Part shown: piece by piece, positions 22,798 to 33,935 of the stretch
Numbering within the stretch: position 1 is the stretch's first letter
Layout: each line of letters starts with the position of its first letter
From: Adiantum capillus-veneris
Lineage: Eukaryota > Streptophyta > Polypodiopsida > Polypodiales > Pteridaceae
Assembly (NCBI GenBank): GCA_014529385.2
Contig: CM043970.1
Location: forward strand, 60,685,023-60,749,022
Direction of reading: 5' to 3'
Length of the DNA: 64,000 bases
The notes under the pieces: model-generated
Seen by the model: only the letters and a program-made list of their open reading frames with translations
Told to the model about the DNA's origin: nothing
Databases searched by the model: none
Program-made: the position numbers and the translations under genes

Positions 22798-22855
22798 TGG
22801 AGGAAGGAAAGGTCACAAGGGGATCTATGGCAAAGGTGTTTGTGAACAACCTGCA

Positions 22856-22940
22856 AAGTGCTCTCGTGCGCGATAGGGAGAGAGAGAGAGTTCAAAGTGC
22901 TCTCGTGCACAGTAGGGGGAGAGAGAGAGAGAGTTCAAAT
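22856..22940. repeat. Two tandem copies of a 40-bp unit with a short GA tract
   Basis: AGTGCTCTCGTGC(G/A)C...GAGAGAGAGAGTTCAA occurs at 22,856-22,895 and again to about 22,938. Confidence 0.8.
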
Positions 22941-23083
22941 CAGTCCCAAACGTGTGACCACGATCACGTACTATACCTTGCTAAACCATGATTGCACTCG
23001 GTCTTATAATCTTTGAATTATACCTTTTAAAATGTAGCCTTTAAAAAGTCCAATGCAAGTTCCCTCCTCCAAGAACCCTACAA

Positions 23084-23740
23084 CTACCAAAATGGCAAAC
23101 AAATTTTTGTACCACCAAACCCTGCTTTCAGCCATTTATGCCAAATCTCTTCAGTGAGCAGCACATTTGTGACATCATTGAACACTAACTTGCCATTTGG
23201 AGCTGAATTGCTAATGGCTATGCAAAATATGTCCCATGAATTGGGTAGAGAGCATAACAGGAATATAGACTTGAGTTCGTCGCCAAAGTCACTAAAGCCT
23301 TTAGATGTCAACTGACTGAACAAGGAGTTGAACTCATTTAAGTGTCCAGAAATTGTGCTACCTTGTTTCATGTTGAGCTTCATAATCTTTTTCATGAGAA
23401 AAACTTTGTTGGGTGCACTTTTTCTCTCCCATGTTGAACATAAGCTATTCCATAGATCCTTGGCTGTCGTCTTCTCTATGATAATGAAGAACACTGACTC
23501 GTCTAGATGTAGACGTGTTGTAGCCATGGATTTTGCATCCAAAAGCTCCCACTAAGCCTTTGTATAGCCATCACCCTCTGCACGCTCTTTCAATGGTTCT
23601 GATAGACCTTTGATAGTCAAAACATCCTTCATACGCTCGTTCCACATGGTGAAGTTGTTGCCATCAAACTTGCAGATGAAATACTCCTCCTTTTCAGAAT
23701 ACAAAGCCACCACTGAGAAGACAGTTTGAGAGGTGTCAAA
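23084..23740 (-). pseudogene. Copia gag fragment (reverse strand)
   Basis: Reading from 23,700: KFDGNNFTMWNERMKDVL (the usual start of this copia gag type), WELLDAKSMATTRLHLDES, the open frame 23,542-23,084 with AKDLWNSLCSTWERKS, FLMKKIMKLNMKQGSTISGH, LNEFNSLFSQL and IFLLCSLPNSWDIF. This is the UBN2/retrotran_gag type of gag. One stop (near 23,552) breaks it. No zinc knuckle, pol or LTR is found next to it, so it is an isolated gag remnant, a different lineage from family A. Confidence 0.85.
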
Positions 23741-24840
23741 CTATGGCGAGAAGCTGCAAAAATTTAGGTAGAGTAACCTTTGTATCGGGAGAAAAATCTC
23801 CACTGAAATAGTCTCAAAAGTGTCAACAATAAAAGTCACGACTCACGGGAAAAATTCGGCAGAGTCTCCTTTGTATGAGGAGTCAAAACTCAACTCAAAA
23901 AACACATAAAATGTGTCAACTGCACTAATTGGGCATCAAAAAACTGACAATGTCACTGCATAGACTGCCATACACGGCATCAAGAATAAAATCCGTCCGA
24001 TACATATCCTATGGCGAGGGTAAAGCAATGGGGAACTCTTGCTACCTATATCACCGAAGGTATCTCAATATTCGAGCATACTCCATCTCAAAGAAACCCT
24101 AATGTTGGTCCCTCCAATAGGCTACACAGACTCAAAGACACTAGCCACAGTCTTAGAAAGCGCTCTTTCAGAACCGAGTCTCAAAAACGATCGAGAAAAA
24201 AATGCCAAGACTAGCCAAATATGGCTCCACAAAAAACGTGCATAGGCAATATTCGCAAGATGCGTACATAGAATCTACAAGTGACAAAATCCCTATTGGG
24301 ATGAGGCTCTCATCAGAGCAAACAATATAAAACTGTAACCACTGTGAAGACACCACCTGTATAGCCGTAGCCTAAGTCTATGCCTGAGCCGAAAAATCGT
24401 CGTCCGTCGAGTCTCCAATGCGTATACCACATGTAATGTCGATGCTGACAACTCTGCCTCTGAGCAATGTGCTTGAGAAAAGCGTCTCTCAAGAGACCAC
24501 AAAAAAAGAGGTTGTGAGTGCTCTCTCTATGTCGGAGTCAAAAAAAAAATGGTCGATGTTGCCTTTCGCCGTCAAAATGCTCGAAGCCAATGCCAGGTGT
24601 CACTCTTCTATGGTAGAGGCACCTCACCCGTGCAAGTCATGAGTGATGGTGTCCGCGAGAAAAAGTGGCATGAGATCGGATGTCGAGAATCCGTCGGGTA
24701 AGGAGAGGTGTCGAAACAGAACGTGATGTTGAGCCTTCTATGCTGGGCTCTCCAGAGCGGGGAGCCTAACGCCGATCTCAAAGATCGCAAACCAGAGAGA
24801 TGTTGAATCTGTCTCCTGCTCTCTACAACTCCGGGCTCTT
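23741..24840. other. Unassigned region upstream of the copia gag fragment
   Basis: Scattered short frames on both strands, none convincing. Short words such as GTGTCAA, CTCAAAA and GCGAGA recur. It may be the decayed leader and LTR of the reverse-strand copia copy, but no primer site or LTR edge could be found. Confidence 0.35.
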
Positions 24841-24857
24841 TAACTCGTCGATGAGTT

Positions 24858-24981
24858 TGTGTGTGTGTGTGTGTGTGAACACACTCTTACACACATACCA
24901 TTAAGATAAATTAAAAGAGATCAATTATCTATGCTCTGCCTGGTAAAAATGTAGACGTCTGTTGACTGTCAAAACTCCGTG

Positions 24982-25013
<32 letters not shown>

Positions 25014-25320
25014 ACACCACCCCACACCCAAGCTAGACTTTACTTTGAAATATTTTCCCCCAACTGGTTGATTTGTTTTGGACGGTCTCTGTTGATGACC
25101 TGCAAATTTGGGAAGTGGAAGGTTGTGTGTGTGTGTGTCACCACCACACTCCCAAGCATGCTTCAAGCCTTAGCGCTGCCTGAGAGTTGAACCCCCCCCC
25201 CCCCCCCCCCCCCCCCCAATTTGCTAATTTGCTTTCAAGCTTCCTTCAAGCTTAATTTCAACACACGATGCCTTCAATTTCCACCAATTCTCACTGTCAG
25301 CTGCCGATTTGCAATTGTCA

Positions 25321-25387
<67 letters not shown>
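24858..25387. repeat. Cluster of four (GT)n arrays and one poly-C tract
   Basis: GT arrays at 24,858-24,877, 24,984-25,013, 25,122-25,138 and 25,324-25,387, and a C run at 25,192-25,217. Three GT arrays are followed by related sequence (GACACCACCCCACACCC, CACCACCACACTCCC, AACAACACACCACACC), so the arrays belong to repeated units and are not independent slippage events. Confidence 0.9.
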
Positions 25388-25389
<2 letters not shown>

Positions 25390-25579
25390 CAACACACCAC
25401 ACCTCTGTGTGCAGCTTTTGATTCAAACTCTCATGCCAAGCTCGAATCCATTGCTCAATTTGCTGAGCTCCTAAGCTTGACTCCAAAACCGATTTTGTGT
25501 CAAGAGCCCCTTTGCTTGCTTTGATTCTCTACTGCAATGGGCTTGATAGAGAATCTTTTGATTCTTTTCCCTAGCAATT

Positions 25580-26081
25580 CTTAAGGCATCTTCAAAAGTA
25601 TTTGGAAATTTGCTCTTTAGCTTCTCCCTTAGCAAGGGGTACAAACCTGAGATAAATCGATCCTTTTGGTGGCAATTGGGAGCTCGGTCACCAGGGTTTA
25701 GTGAGTCTGACCATTGCCCCCAAAGTTTCAGAAAACCTTCCTCATAGGTTGCATAACCATGAGGGTCAACTTGATGAAGGGCCAGAAGCCGTTGCCATAG
25801 TTCTTCTGCCGAATTGGCTCGTTGAAATCTTCATAGGAAAGCCGCCTTCAATCCTCCCATTCAACTCTTTGGGTTGGATCTAGAACCTGGAACCATACCC
25901 TAGCTTCTTCTTTGAGCACCAAAGGAAAAGCTCTCAATTTCAATGCTTTGTCATCCCTCCCAGAGACAAGGAAAGCCATCTCCAAGTTATCCAAAAAATC
26001 CTCAGCATTTTTCCCACTACGCCCAAAAAAATTAGGGAAACCCATGATAGGATGGCTTGGCTTCGTCTCAATACAGCACAA
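25580..26081 (-). pseudogene. Ty3/gypsy gag fragment (reverse strand)
   Basis: Reverse frame from 26,081 reads FFGRSGKNAEDFLDNLEMAF, LVSGRDDKALKLRAFPLVLK and EEARVWFQVLDPTQRVEWED, the standard gypsy gag pattern (Arg-X-Phe-Pro-Leu, then a Trp-containing box). After a frame break, FNEPIRQKNYGNGFWPF and a short stretch continue to about 25,580. No pol domain or LTR adjoins it, so it is an isolated remnant. Confidence 0.75.
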
Positions 26082-26116
26082 AGATGAAAACGTTTAAGCC
26101 CAAATCATATATTATT

Positions 26117-26254
26117 AAGGGTAGAATAAATGGATTGATAGATGCATTAATCTCAACTAGATAGAGAATCTTTCTAGCTGAGATTAAGGGTAGAATAAAT
26201 GGATTGATAGATGCATTAATCTCAGCTAGATAGAGAATCTTTCAAGCCCGAGTC
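26117..26254. repeat. Tandem duplication of a 69-bp unit
   Basis: AAGGGTAGAATAAATGGATT...CTAGCTGAGATT occurs twice with period 69 (26,117 and 26,186). Each unit contains a short inverted repeat (AATCTCAACTAG / CTAGCTGAGATT). Confidence 0.9.
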
Positions 26255-26559
26255 CTTTCCAAGTTCACAAAAGCCTCCAAGCTCACGATTTCAGAGCGCT
26301 CCCCCATAACTCCAATGTGGAGGCGAGTCCAGCAGGCGTCGTGTTTTTTCTTGAAGGGCCCTCCAATGGTAAACAACACCCCATAAAGCGAGTTAACTCC
26401 AGGCACCGCCAGTCAACTTTTTTATAGCCCACCAACCTGCGGCGTGACAACCGAGTTCCAACCTCATCGACACTGCATGTATGGCAACCCTACTACACAA
26501 ATTCCAGTGCTCCGGCTTGTGTGCCTGCAAATAGCAGCCTGCCATGCTCCATTCTGCCA

Positions 26560-26830
<271 letters not shown>

Positions 26831-26979
26831 AGATCACTCTCACTCGTCCCCAGCCCAGGAACATGCTTCCTATTTGTCACAATAAATCCTCTCTTTCATG
26901 CTCGCCTTCACCATAGCTTTTGTGCACACACAGAAGGCCCCCCCCCCACTCCGTTTGCGGTGGTCCATTCTGTAGAATG

Positions 26980-28279
26980 GACACCTTGCATGAAGTTCTT
27001 GGCTGCGTGATAATGGCGATTTCTTTAGCTCTGCACTTTTGGGTGTCAAGCATCGGCACACATGGTCTTCCCGACAGCTGGTCCGATCTTCGCGATGACG
27101 ACGACCACCCGGTCATTGAAGCTACAATTTCAACAATCAATTGCATCATCGCCTTTGCGATATCCTACCGGCAACGAAAGAGTTATGCTATCGGTGTATG
27201 GTATGTCAAACCTCGAAGCCGGCATTTCTGGCATACTTTCTTCGACTACACAGTGGGTGACGACATTCACTTCGAAGAAAACTTGCGGACTCCACTACAT
27301 TGCTTCGACTTCGTTTGCGCTTTGGTGCAAGGTGACCTTCAACAAAAACCGATTCCTCGACAGATAGTAGCTGCGGTGCCCACAAGGGTGCTTACTGTGT
27401 AGAGGAAGGTTGCTTTGTCTCTACACATGCTCGGCATTGGAGGGCCGGTCCATAACATTGCTAATGTGTATGGTCTTGGGCGATCCACTGTTAGTAGAGT
27501 TTTTAGGCAATTTATTGAGGACATGATGCGACATAGGAGCACATTCATTCGCTGGCCAACCACACCACAAGAAAAGCAATTGGTGAAAGAGGGCTTCGAA
27601 GCAAAGCAGGGCTTCCCCAATTGTTGCGGTGCAATAGATGCAACGCACATCAACATGGAATTGCCAGCTGGTGAGCTACACGCACATTGGTTCGATAGGA
27701 ACCGTGATTACTCTATGATATTGCAGGTGGTGGTCGACAACAACTTACGCTTCCTCGATGTCATGTGTGGTATGCCCGGTGTCTGCAATGACATCCATGT
27801 GCTACATAATTCATCATTGTACAGGAAAGCACAAACCAATGTGATTCTCGATGGCCCAACAATTACGGTGTAGCGGCATCGAATTTGAGAATACATTCTA
27901 AGAGATGGTGGTTACATGAACTTGCCATGGCTTGTCATACCGTTTCCTGCTGCTGCGAAGCGCGATGATATCTTGCAACAGTTCAACTACAAACTATCAA
28001 GTACAAGAATTGTTGTGGAGCGAGCATTTGGTAGGTTGAAACAAATTAATGTGGGGTTATCTACAACAACGGGTGAGACAACCTGACGTGGAGCTCTTGC
28101 CAAAAGTCATTGCCACCTGCTGCATTCTACACAACATATGGGTGGACTTTGGTGTACCGTTCGATGATGATACCATTGTCGACGTGGAGCAAGCTCCACA
28201 ACCTTTAGGAGTTGCAGTCAGGGGGTTGACTACCAGAGACGTCCTGCTCGCTTACATGCAAGATGGTCACATGGACTAG
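26980..28279 (+). pseudogene. PIF/Harbinger transposase (DDE_Tnp_4), inactivated
   Basis: The frame reads FAISYRQRKSYAIGVWYVKP, FEENLRTPLHCFDFV, then the helix-turn-helix region (LHMLGIGGPVHNIANVYGLG, RSTVSRVFRQF). The catalytic residues are present: Asp in CCGAIDATHI (about 27,625-27,654), Asp in GMPGVCNDIHVL (near 27,772-27,805) and Glu in RIVVERAFGRLK (near 28,010-28,040). The C-terminus (LPKVIATCCILHNIW) follows after a frameshift near 28,050. Stops at 27,400, 27,871 and about 27,886 lie in the same frame, so the copy is dead. The convergent Myb-like gene at 30,831-29,359 is its usual partner. No terminal inverted repeat or TTA/TAA duplication could be confirmed by eye. Confidence 0.9.
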
Positions 28280-28389
28280 TTTGTAGCACTCTCTAATCTA
28301 TAATTTGATATGGACATTGTTTTGCAGTCTATACATTGCTTTGTTGTCTATAATTTGATCTATACATTTTTGATAATTTATAATCCGAA

Positions 28390-28473
28390 TGCGTCATTGA
28401 GTTGGGGAGGGGAGAGAGAGTGGGGGGGGGGGGGGCGGCTTAGTGCTCTAAATGCGCCATTGAGTCAAATTGT

Positions 28474-28525
<52 letters not shown>

Positions 28526-28583
28526 CAATGCACGGTGCATAATGTGCATCCATATTTGTCCATGCTGCACCTTCATCTTGGGG

Positions 28584-28619
<36 letters not shown>

Positions 28620-28658
28620 GGCCCGTAGTAAAAAATGCTTCATTAAGTTGTGTGTTGG

Positions 28659-28707
<49 letters not shown>

Positions 28708-29220
28708 GCACAATGCACAGTGCACAATGTGTGGTAAAATGGTAGACACACAAAAAATTTGGCCTTTGGCACTCACACAAAATATCAGTAGGCTTGATAA
28801 TTCGAAAACACACTATGAAGCATTTAAATAACTTAACCAAATAACAAACTAAAAGCTCCAATGCTTCATTAAGTTTTTTTCTTTTTGGGGGGGGTTGGGG
28901 GGGGGGGGGGGGGGGAGGTAGACAGAGATAGTGAGGGTTAATGAGAGCAAGCAATTTCAATTTCTTACTGCCAATAAAGTGTTTGCAAGTTTTAAATCAA
29001 TGCATCTACATTTTAAGTAGCGCTCTCTATCCTTCTGTAAAGAGGGAGAGAGAGAGGGGGGGAGACAATGCAAGGTGCACAGTGTGTGGGAATCAAGTTA
29101 GACACAAACAATATTTGGCTTTTGGAAGTCACACAAAAACTCCAATTCAGTATGGTTGATGATCCAAGAACACACTATTAAGTATTTAAAGATCTCAACC
29201 AAATAACAAACTAAAAGCTG
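28390..29220. repeat. Tandem units with embedded GA and G tracts
   Basis: GA arrays at 28,474-28,521, 28,589-28,618 and 28,660-28,704, and G runs at 28,422-28,434 and 28,887-28,915. Conserved flanks recur: GACAATGCACGGTGCA(T/C)AATGTG after the arrays (28,523, 28,711, 29,064) and (C/T)ATTGAGTT- or TTCATTAAGTT-type words before them. A block of about 117 bp (28,743-28,858, ending CCAAATAACAAACTAAAAGCT) returns at 29,100-29,219. The intervals are tandem duplications between the two Harbinger genes. Confidence 0.85.
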
Positions 29221-29358
29221 TACTGTCCAATTCAAATAGTATCCAACATTGAATATCACATCCACAGTCGTGCAATACCAAAGATGTTTACCTAGTAACA
29301 ACTACTCAATGGAGACAATGATAAATAAACAAACACCTAGGAATGCAATCCACAAGTA

Positions 29359-29745
29359 TTACACTCTCCATATCGCCAGGGAGGCAATAGAGTCGGCCAC
29401 TCGGTTCAAGGAGCCACAAATTGCATTTGCACTGTCACGAGTGGCTTCGTTTCTTGCCTCCTCGATTTCTAGCAATCTCTCTCCCCTAGCGTCTTCACGT
29501 GCGTCCTTTCGATCCTTTGCACTTTGCAACACCATCGCCAAGTTCTTCATCGAGTCCACAAGCTCTTTGATGTTGTTGCCATTCACCTGCGACCGCCGCT
29601 TTCGCTTGACCCCTCCTGAGCTTCCTTTTGCTCATGTGCGTCATTGGGCCCACCACCATCGTTTGTGGTAAGAAGCGGTGTTTTTTGCTTGCCTGTGCTA
29701 TCAACATCACCAAGCATGGTGTAGTTGTCTTCTTCACCGCCTACA
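29359..29745 (-). CDS. Second exon of the Harbinger Myb/SANT-like accessory gene
   Basis: Reverse frame 29,586-29,359 reads VNGNNIKELVDSMKNLAMVL, then KDRKDAREDARGERLLEIEE and ends IASLAIWRV with a stop. Just upstream in the same frame is a basic cluster, VKRKRRSQ, a likely nuclear signal. Earlier sequence up to 29,745 is readable in another frame (EEDNYTMLGDVDSTGKQKT, NDGGGPNDAHEQKEAQEGSS), so one indel or splice separates them. The C-terminal helix fits an oligomerisation tail of Harbinger ORF1 proteins. Confidence 0.6.
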
Positions 29746-29811
29746 TGCGAAGAAGTAAAGAAATTAGTGTGAAAGCAACAATGCCAAATAAAAACAGTAG
29801 CGAAAATAAAT

Positions 29812-30831
29812 TCAAGGACCGAATTCCAATGGGACTTGTATACCTAGTGGCGTCGTGTCATCCTCCATAGAGTCAACCAACAATCCCCCGATGTCGGCAT
29901 TGCGGTCCCCGCCAGAAAGCATATGCATTTTGTTGTATAGTTCGAATGGAAAGTCTTCTACAGGTAGTCCTTTTGTGTGCCGCTCGGTTTGAGTCATTTG
30001 CCAGTAGCTAGACCACCTTGAGGGAATCTTCCTCTCATAGTCATTGAGCCTATTGAATAGGGAGTGTACTTTCTCCCACTTCGTTTTGCATTGTGCCTTA
30101 TTACGCATGACGCCTCGTGCCTGACAGGTCTCAACAACCACTTGCCAGCGGTCGCGACGCGTATGCTCATAAACCCCTCCTTCACTCTGACGTACCTGTA
30201 CTTATTTCTTGGCCTCAACCAAAGTGATGGTCTCATGGAGCCGCCAATTAGTTTGTGCAGACGTTTGTGGCGTTTGGGTCAATGAAGACGCTGGTGCTCC
30301 TTCAACTGAGGTGTTGTTATCACTAGGGATAGCAATAGGAGCTAACATGCTGCCTCGCGGTAGGCCCTGATGGGAGGCATGCTTGATTGGTGTTGGTAGA
30401 GCTGATGCTGGACGTGCAGACAATGGCAGTGATATTGTGGTCAGCAGTGGACACGGTATTGAAAGCAAGGATGGCCTTACTAGAACTGGCTGCACCCGAG
30501 GTAAGAGGATGGGTGGATCACGGCGTAGTCCAATGTCTACGAAGGCCGATTGGGGCGGTGTTATTGAAGGCCCCCAAGCACATGAGCCCCCCAGGCCTCC
30601 GATTGATGATCCAGCTTGTCGTGGATGCAAGGTAGACCCCGTTATCAAGGAGTTTTGTCGAGGTGATCCCTTTTGTGGCACCATTGGACGGATTGCCGCA
30701 GCCAGCTCTTTGATCGTCGGCATTGCTTCATCGAGTAGGGACTCCATTGGCGGGATAGAAGAAGGCACCTCCTCGCCATCGTCGCTCCATTCGTTGTTGA
30801 GATCCATCGGCAAATTCTCTCGCGACGACAT
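29812..30831 (-). CDS. Harbinger Myb/SANT-like (trihelix) accessory protein, first exon
   Basis: The reverse frame begins near 30,831 (SSRENLPMDLNNEWSDDGEE), has a long Pro/Ser-rich linker, and enters a trihelix domain: TNWRLHETITLVEAKK, then (after one stop near 30,200) RDRWQVVVETCQARGVMR, NKAQCKTKWEKVHSLFNRLN and RKIPSRWSSYWQMT. This is the Myb/SANT-like DNA-binding protein that in PIF/Harbinger transposons binds subterminal sites and brings the transposase to DNA in the nucleus. It lies convergent to the transposase gene, 1.1 kb away. A single stop (TAA in KK*VQV) means it is probably also disabled, unless the region is spliced. GC content is higher than in the flanks. Confidence 0.75.
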
Positions 30832-30839
30832 GACTGCAG

Positions 30840-31240
30840 AAAAACCTAGAGAAACATTACAGAAAAATGGAGTGGATCATTATTGAAATCAATATGCAGC
30901 AGCCCTCCATGGCATTGTACAAAAAACCTTACATAATTATCTCCCATGCACCAAACCTAAAAGAGTGGCAATAGTTACTTAAGGTTGATTTCTTTATCAA
31001 AATCATGGAGATGATTAACCACTGAGCATAGCAAAATAATTGCAGCAAAGCACAAACCACCATTGCTCTATACTGCGTCTAATGTCGATCCATTAATTAA
31101 TTAACGCTGGAGATTCCCACGATTCCCACCATACTAAAAGCATAATGCATTTCACGACAACGTGGAGGTGATGCACACGCAGCACTCCCTCACCTGCTCT
31201 CCTCCAGCACATCGTCTTGTTCTGCCCGCCGTCCACCTCC
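30840..31240. other. Upstream flank of the Harbinger accessory gene
   Basis: No gene recognised. Contains TTAATTAATTAAC near 31,092. It should include the promoter of the reverse-strand gene and the transposon end, but neither is identifiable with confidence. Confidence 0.4.
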
Positions 31241-31243
31241 TCT

Positions 31244-31380
31244 CCTGCATCCTTTCAGCTCCATCGCACTTGCCTCTCTGCTCTGCGGAACCTGCATCCT
31301 TTCAGCTCCATCGCACTTGCCTCTCTGCTCTGCGAAACCTGCATCCTTTCAGCTCCATCGCTCTGCTGCGCAACCTCATG
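31244..31380. repeat. 47-bp minisatellite, three copies
   Basis: CCTGCATCCTTTCAGCTCCA units start at 31,244, 31,291 and 31,338 with exact period 47. The third is partial. Confidence 0.95.
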
Positions 31381-31503
31381 TTATTGCATGCTTGGTCAAC
31401 ACACTTACTGCACCCTGAGCATCCTCGAAGCTTGCCGTCCCATAGCAAAGAGCCAGACACAGCAGATACGGCCCATCCAGAGCTTGCTCTCCACGACACA
31501 CAA

Positions 31504-31516
31504 AGAGAGAGAGAGA

Positions 31517-31561
<45 letters not shown>
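31504..31561. repeat. (GA)n microsatellite
   Basis: GA tract interrupted once by GG. Confidence 0.97.
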
Positions 31562-31564
<3 letters not shown>

Positions 31565-32024
31565 ACACTCAATCTCTTGAGTTCCCCTGTTGTGCTCCTG
31601 ACCTCTAGCGCGTCACCATTGTCCTCCTGCATGTGGTCTCGCTCTCTGGCTTTACAAAGCAGAAACTCCAGCGACGTCAACCAAAGAAATATCTACCCAT
31701 TCGTCTTGCCATGCGGAATCCCTCTCTCTTCTGTATCCCCTCTCCCCTCCACGTGCTAGCTCCAACGTTTTTTCCATCGAACGCATAAGAGCATCTAGCG
31801 ATATTCCCCTTAATGAGACCTGCTGCAAAAATCGTGGCAACATACTGGTTACATTTACGAAATCACACAAATGATTAATCACTCAGCAAAGCCAAATAAT
31901 GGTATTCAATTATAAAAATTAAACCACAAACCCTTTTGAAATTGCTTGCAGAGGAGGCAGCACCATAAAAATTTTCGCCAGTTAGGAGGAGAGGAAGGCG
32001 ATGCATGCTACGCGCGCGCATACA

Positions 32025-32167
32025 CACACACACACACACACACATAGAGCAACAACAGTTAGCTGAGTGGCTGAAATGACAGCACGTGTGTGTCGTTCTG
32101 GCGGAGCTAGGGAGCTGCAAACATGGCAGTTTGGAGACGTAGAGCGCTACAGGTTGCACATAGCAAG

Positions 32168-32251
<84 letters not shown>
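32025..32251. repeat. (CA)n and (GA)n microsatellites
   Basis: CA at about 32,025-32,043 and a GA tract of about 80 bp at 32,169-32,251. Forward Arg-Glu and reverse Ser-Leu frames across them are artefacts. Confidence 0.97.
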
Positions 32252-32255
<4 letters not shown>

Positions 32256-32603
32256 CCTTTGTTGGCTTGCAATCGTGCAATTGTTGCAGACGCTATGGTG
32301 CACTTTCAACAACACAATGCCGCGGGATGGATGAAGGTAAGCGTGCAAAGGGAAGAGCGCAATCCTCAATTTATCTCCTTCGTGCATGGTTTCCAATTTT
32401 GTTTCCGGTGACAATGCAATCACCACTACCACTTGGTAGTCTAGAGGGTGATAGAGTGGTGTGGAGGGTGGGTGAGGCACCCCCGCAGCAAAACTTCAGG
32501 TAGCTCCTCCAATCTCGGTGGCAGGCCCTCCACAAACGCTATGGGACTCCCACACCATGCGGAGATGTCCCTCCACAACAGCCTCCAAGGCCCCTATGGG
32601 GGA

Positions 32604-32619
32604 GCGCTCTCACATCCCG

Positions 32620-32716
<97 letters not shown>

Positions 32717-32777
32717 ATCACACTCCAATCTCTCGAATTGTGCAATTGAGCTTAGAAGCTCGTGATTTCACATCCCG

Positions 32778-32824
<47 letters not shown>

Positions 32825-32870
32825 CACCTACCACACCCCAATCTCTCGGATTGTGCAATTGAGCTCAAAA
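32604..32870. repeat. Two tandem units each carrying a GT array
   Basis: CACATCCCGATTTTGTGTG starts at 32,609 and 32,769. The GT arrays (32,622-32,672 and 32,781-32,822) are followed by CCA(T/C)CACA(C)TCCAATCTCTCG and ATTGTGCAATTGAGCT. The first has an extra GA tract (32,673-32,714). Confidence 0.9.
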
Positions 32871-33560
32871 TCTCTCATGGGCTTTGCAATCTCTTCAAGC
32901 TTGTGCAAATCTACCTTGAGCTCACAAAGATTTTCCATTTCTCTCAAGACCCTCTTGTCTCAAGAGGAGTTGCACATGCGGTGAGTGCGGAAAGCCGAGC
33001 ACCTCCTCCTTCGGCCCGATTCTCACAAAAAATGCACCGATCCGATCTGATCCATGTTGGATCTGTGCCACTGAGCTCAAACTGCCATGGCCAAGCTCCG
33101 TCGCTCCTATGTCGATCATTGAAAAGCCATCGCATGTGTTGATCGCCTTTGTCGTGATCTGATATCAATTGTAGCGTGCGGATGCGTGTGTGTAGGTGCA
33201 CTAACAAGAGGGGGAATTGGGAAAGAAGGAGAAGCATTGGCAGTTGCTTGGTTAGTGGAGTAGAAAGTGAGAGTGCAAATGCATAAGAGGTGGATATTCT
33301 CCTCATAGATCATGAGAGGTTTAAAAAAGTCAATGATGTGCCTTTTTTACATTAAACCCCATTAACCCAAGGTGCTCTAAAATAGTCACACCGTTGCTAT
33401 GCAAGCATGGGAGCCCTCCTCTTTGAAACTACTCATGCCCTTGCTCCCTTTCCTCCCTAATCATTTCCCTCCAACATGCCTTGCTCCATTATTCATCTCC
33501 CACTACACTTAAACCCTTGAACCAATAAACCCTTGAGTGCTTTGATCATCGTCTTCAAAA
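32871..33560. other. Region with a weak reverse-strand primer-site-like sequence, otherwise unassigned
   Basis: On the reverse strand, ATTGATATCAGATCACGAC (33,150-33,168) preceded by CTACA resembles an LTR end plus an initiator tRNA-Met primer site (TGGTATCAGAGC) with mismatches. If real, 33,170-33,560 would be part of a reverse-strand LTR and the GT/GA-bearing tract below it the leader. There is no coding support. Confidence 0.3.
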
Positions 33561-33935
33561 CAAAGATGTGAGACACGTAGCTTTGTGATGGGTCAAAAGT
33601 AATCTATATGCAATAGACCAATGGAAGAAGACCATGGGAGATGAAGGCAATATTGAAGCTGTAGGATAAGATGTAGGCAAATAAGACTCCACAATCGATG
33701 AAGGTGAATAGTAGGATGGAGGGGTGAGGTGAACAAGTTTATGCAGAAGAAGTGACCAAGCTCGTGGCTCAAATGCTGGCAACAAAGAAGCTTCTTCACG
33801 CAAGCACAAGAGAGAACTAGGGATGCCTTGCATCTCACCTATGATAGAGAGGATTCCTAGAGGTGAGAAATCTTGGCCTAGAGACAAGAACACTAAATAA
33901 CTTATTGCTTGAGAGAGAATATTTCTTTTGCCAAC
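33561..33935. other. Unassigned stretch
   Basis: Reverse-strand open frames exist but show no domain, low complexity or homology that I recognise. Confidence 0.3.

Noticed and set aside
25221-25486. Cys-Val and Thr-His repeat open frames
   Set aside because: Direct translation of GT/CA arrays, no coding support.
29495-29737. Reverse open frame with basic text (SKRKLRRGQAKAAVA)
   Set aside because: It overlaps the Harbinger accessory exon in another frame. The frame with VKRKRRSQVNGNNIKEL is favoured by helix pattern and stop position.
33150-33170. Reverse-strand LTR retrotransposon starting at a primer site
   Set aside because: ATTGATATCAGATC has several mismatches to the tRNA site and no gag or pol lies downstream on that strand. 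Kept only as a weak note.
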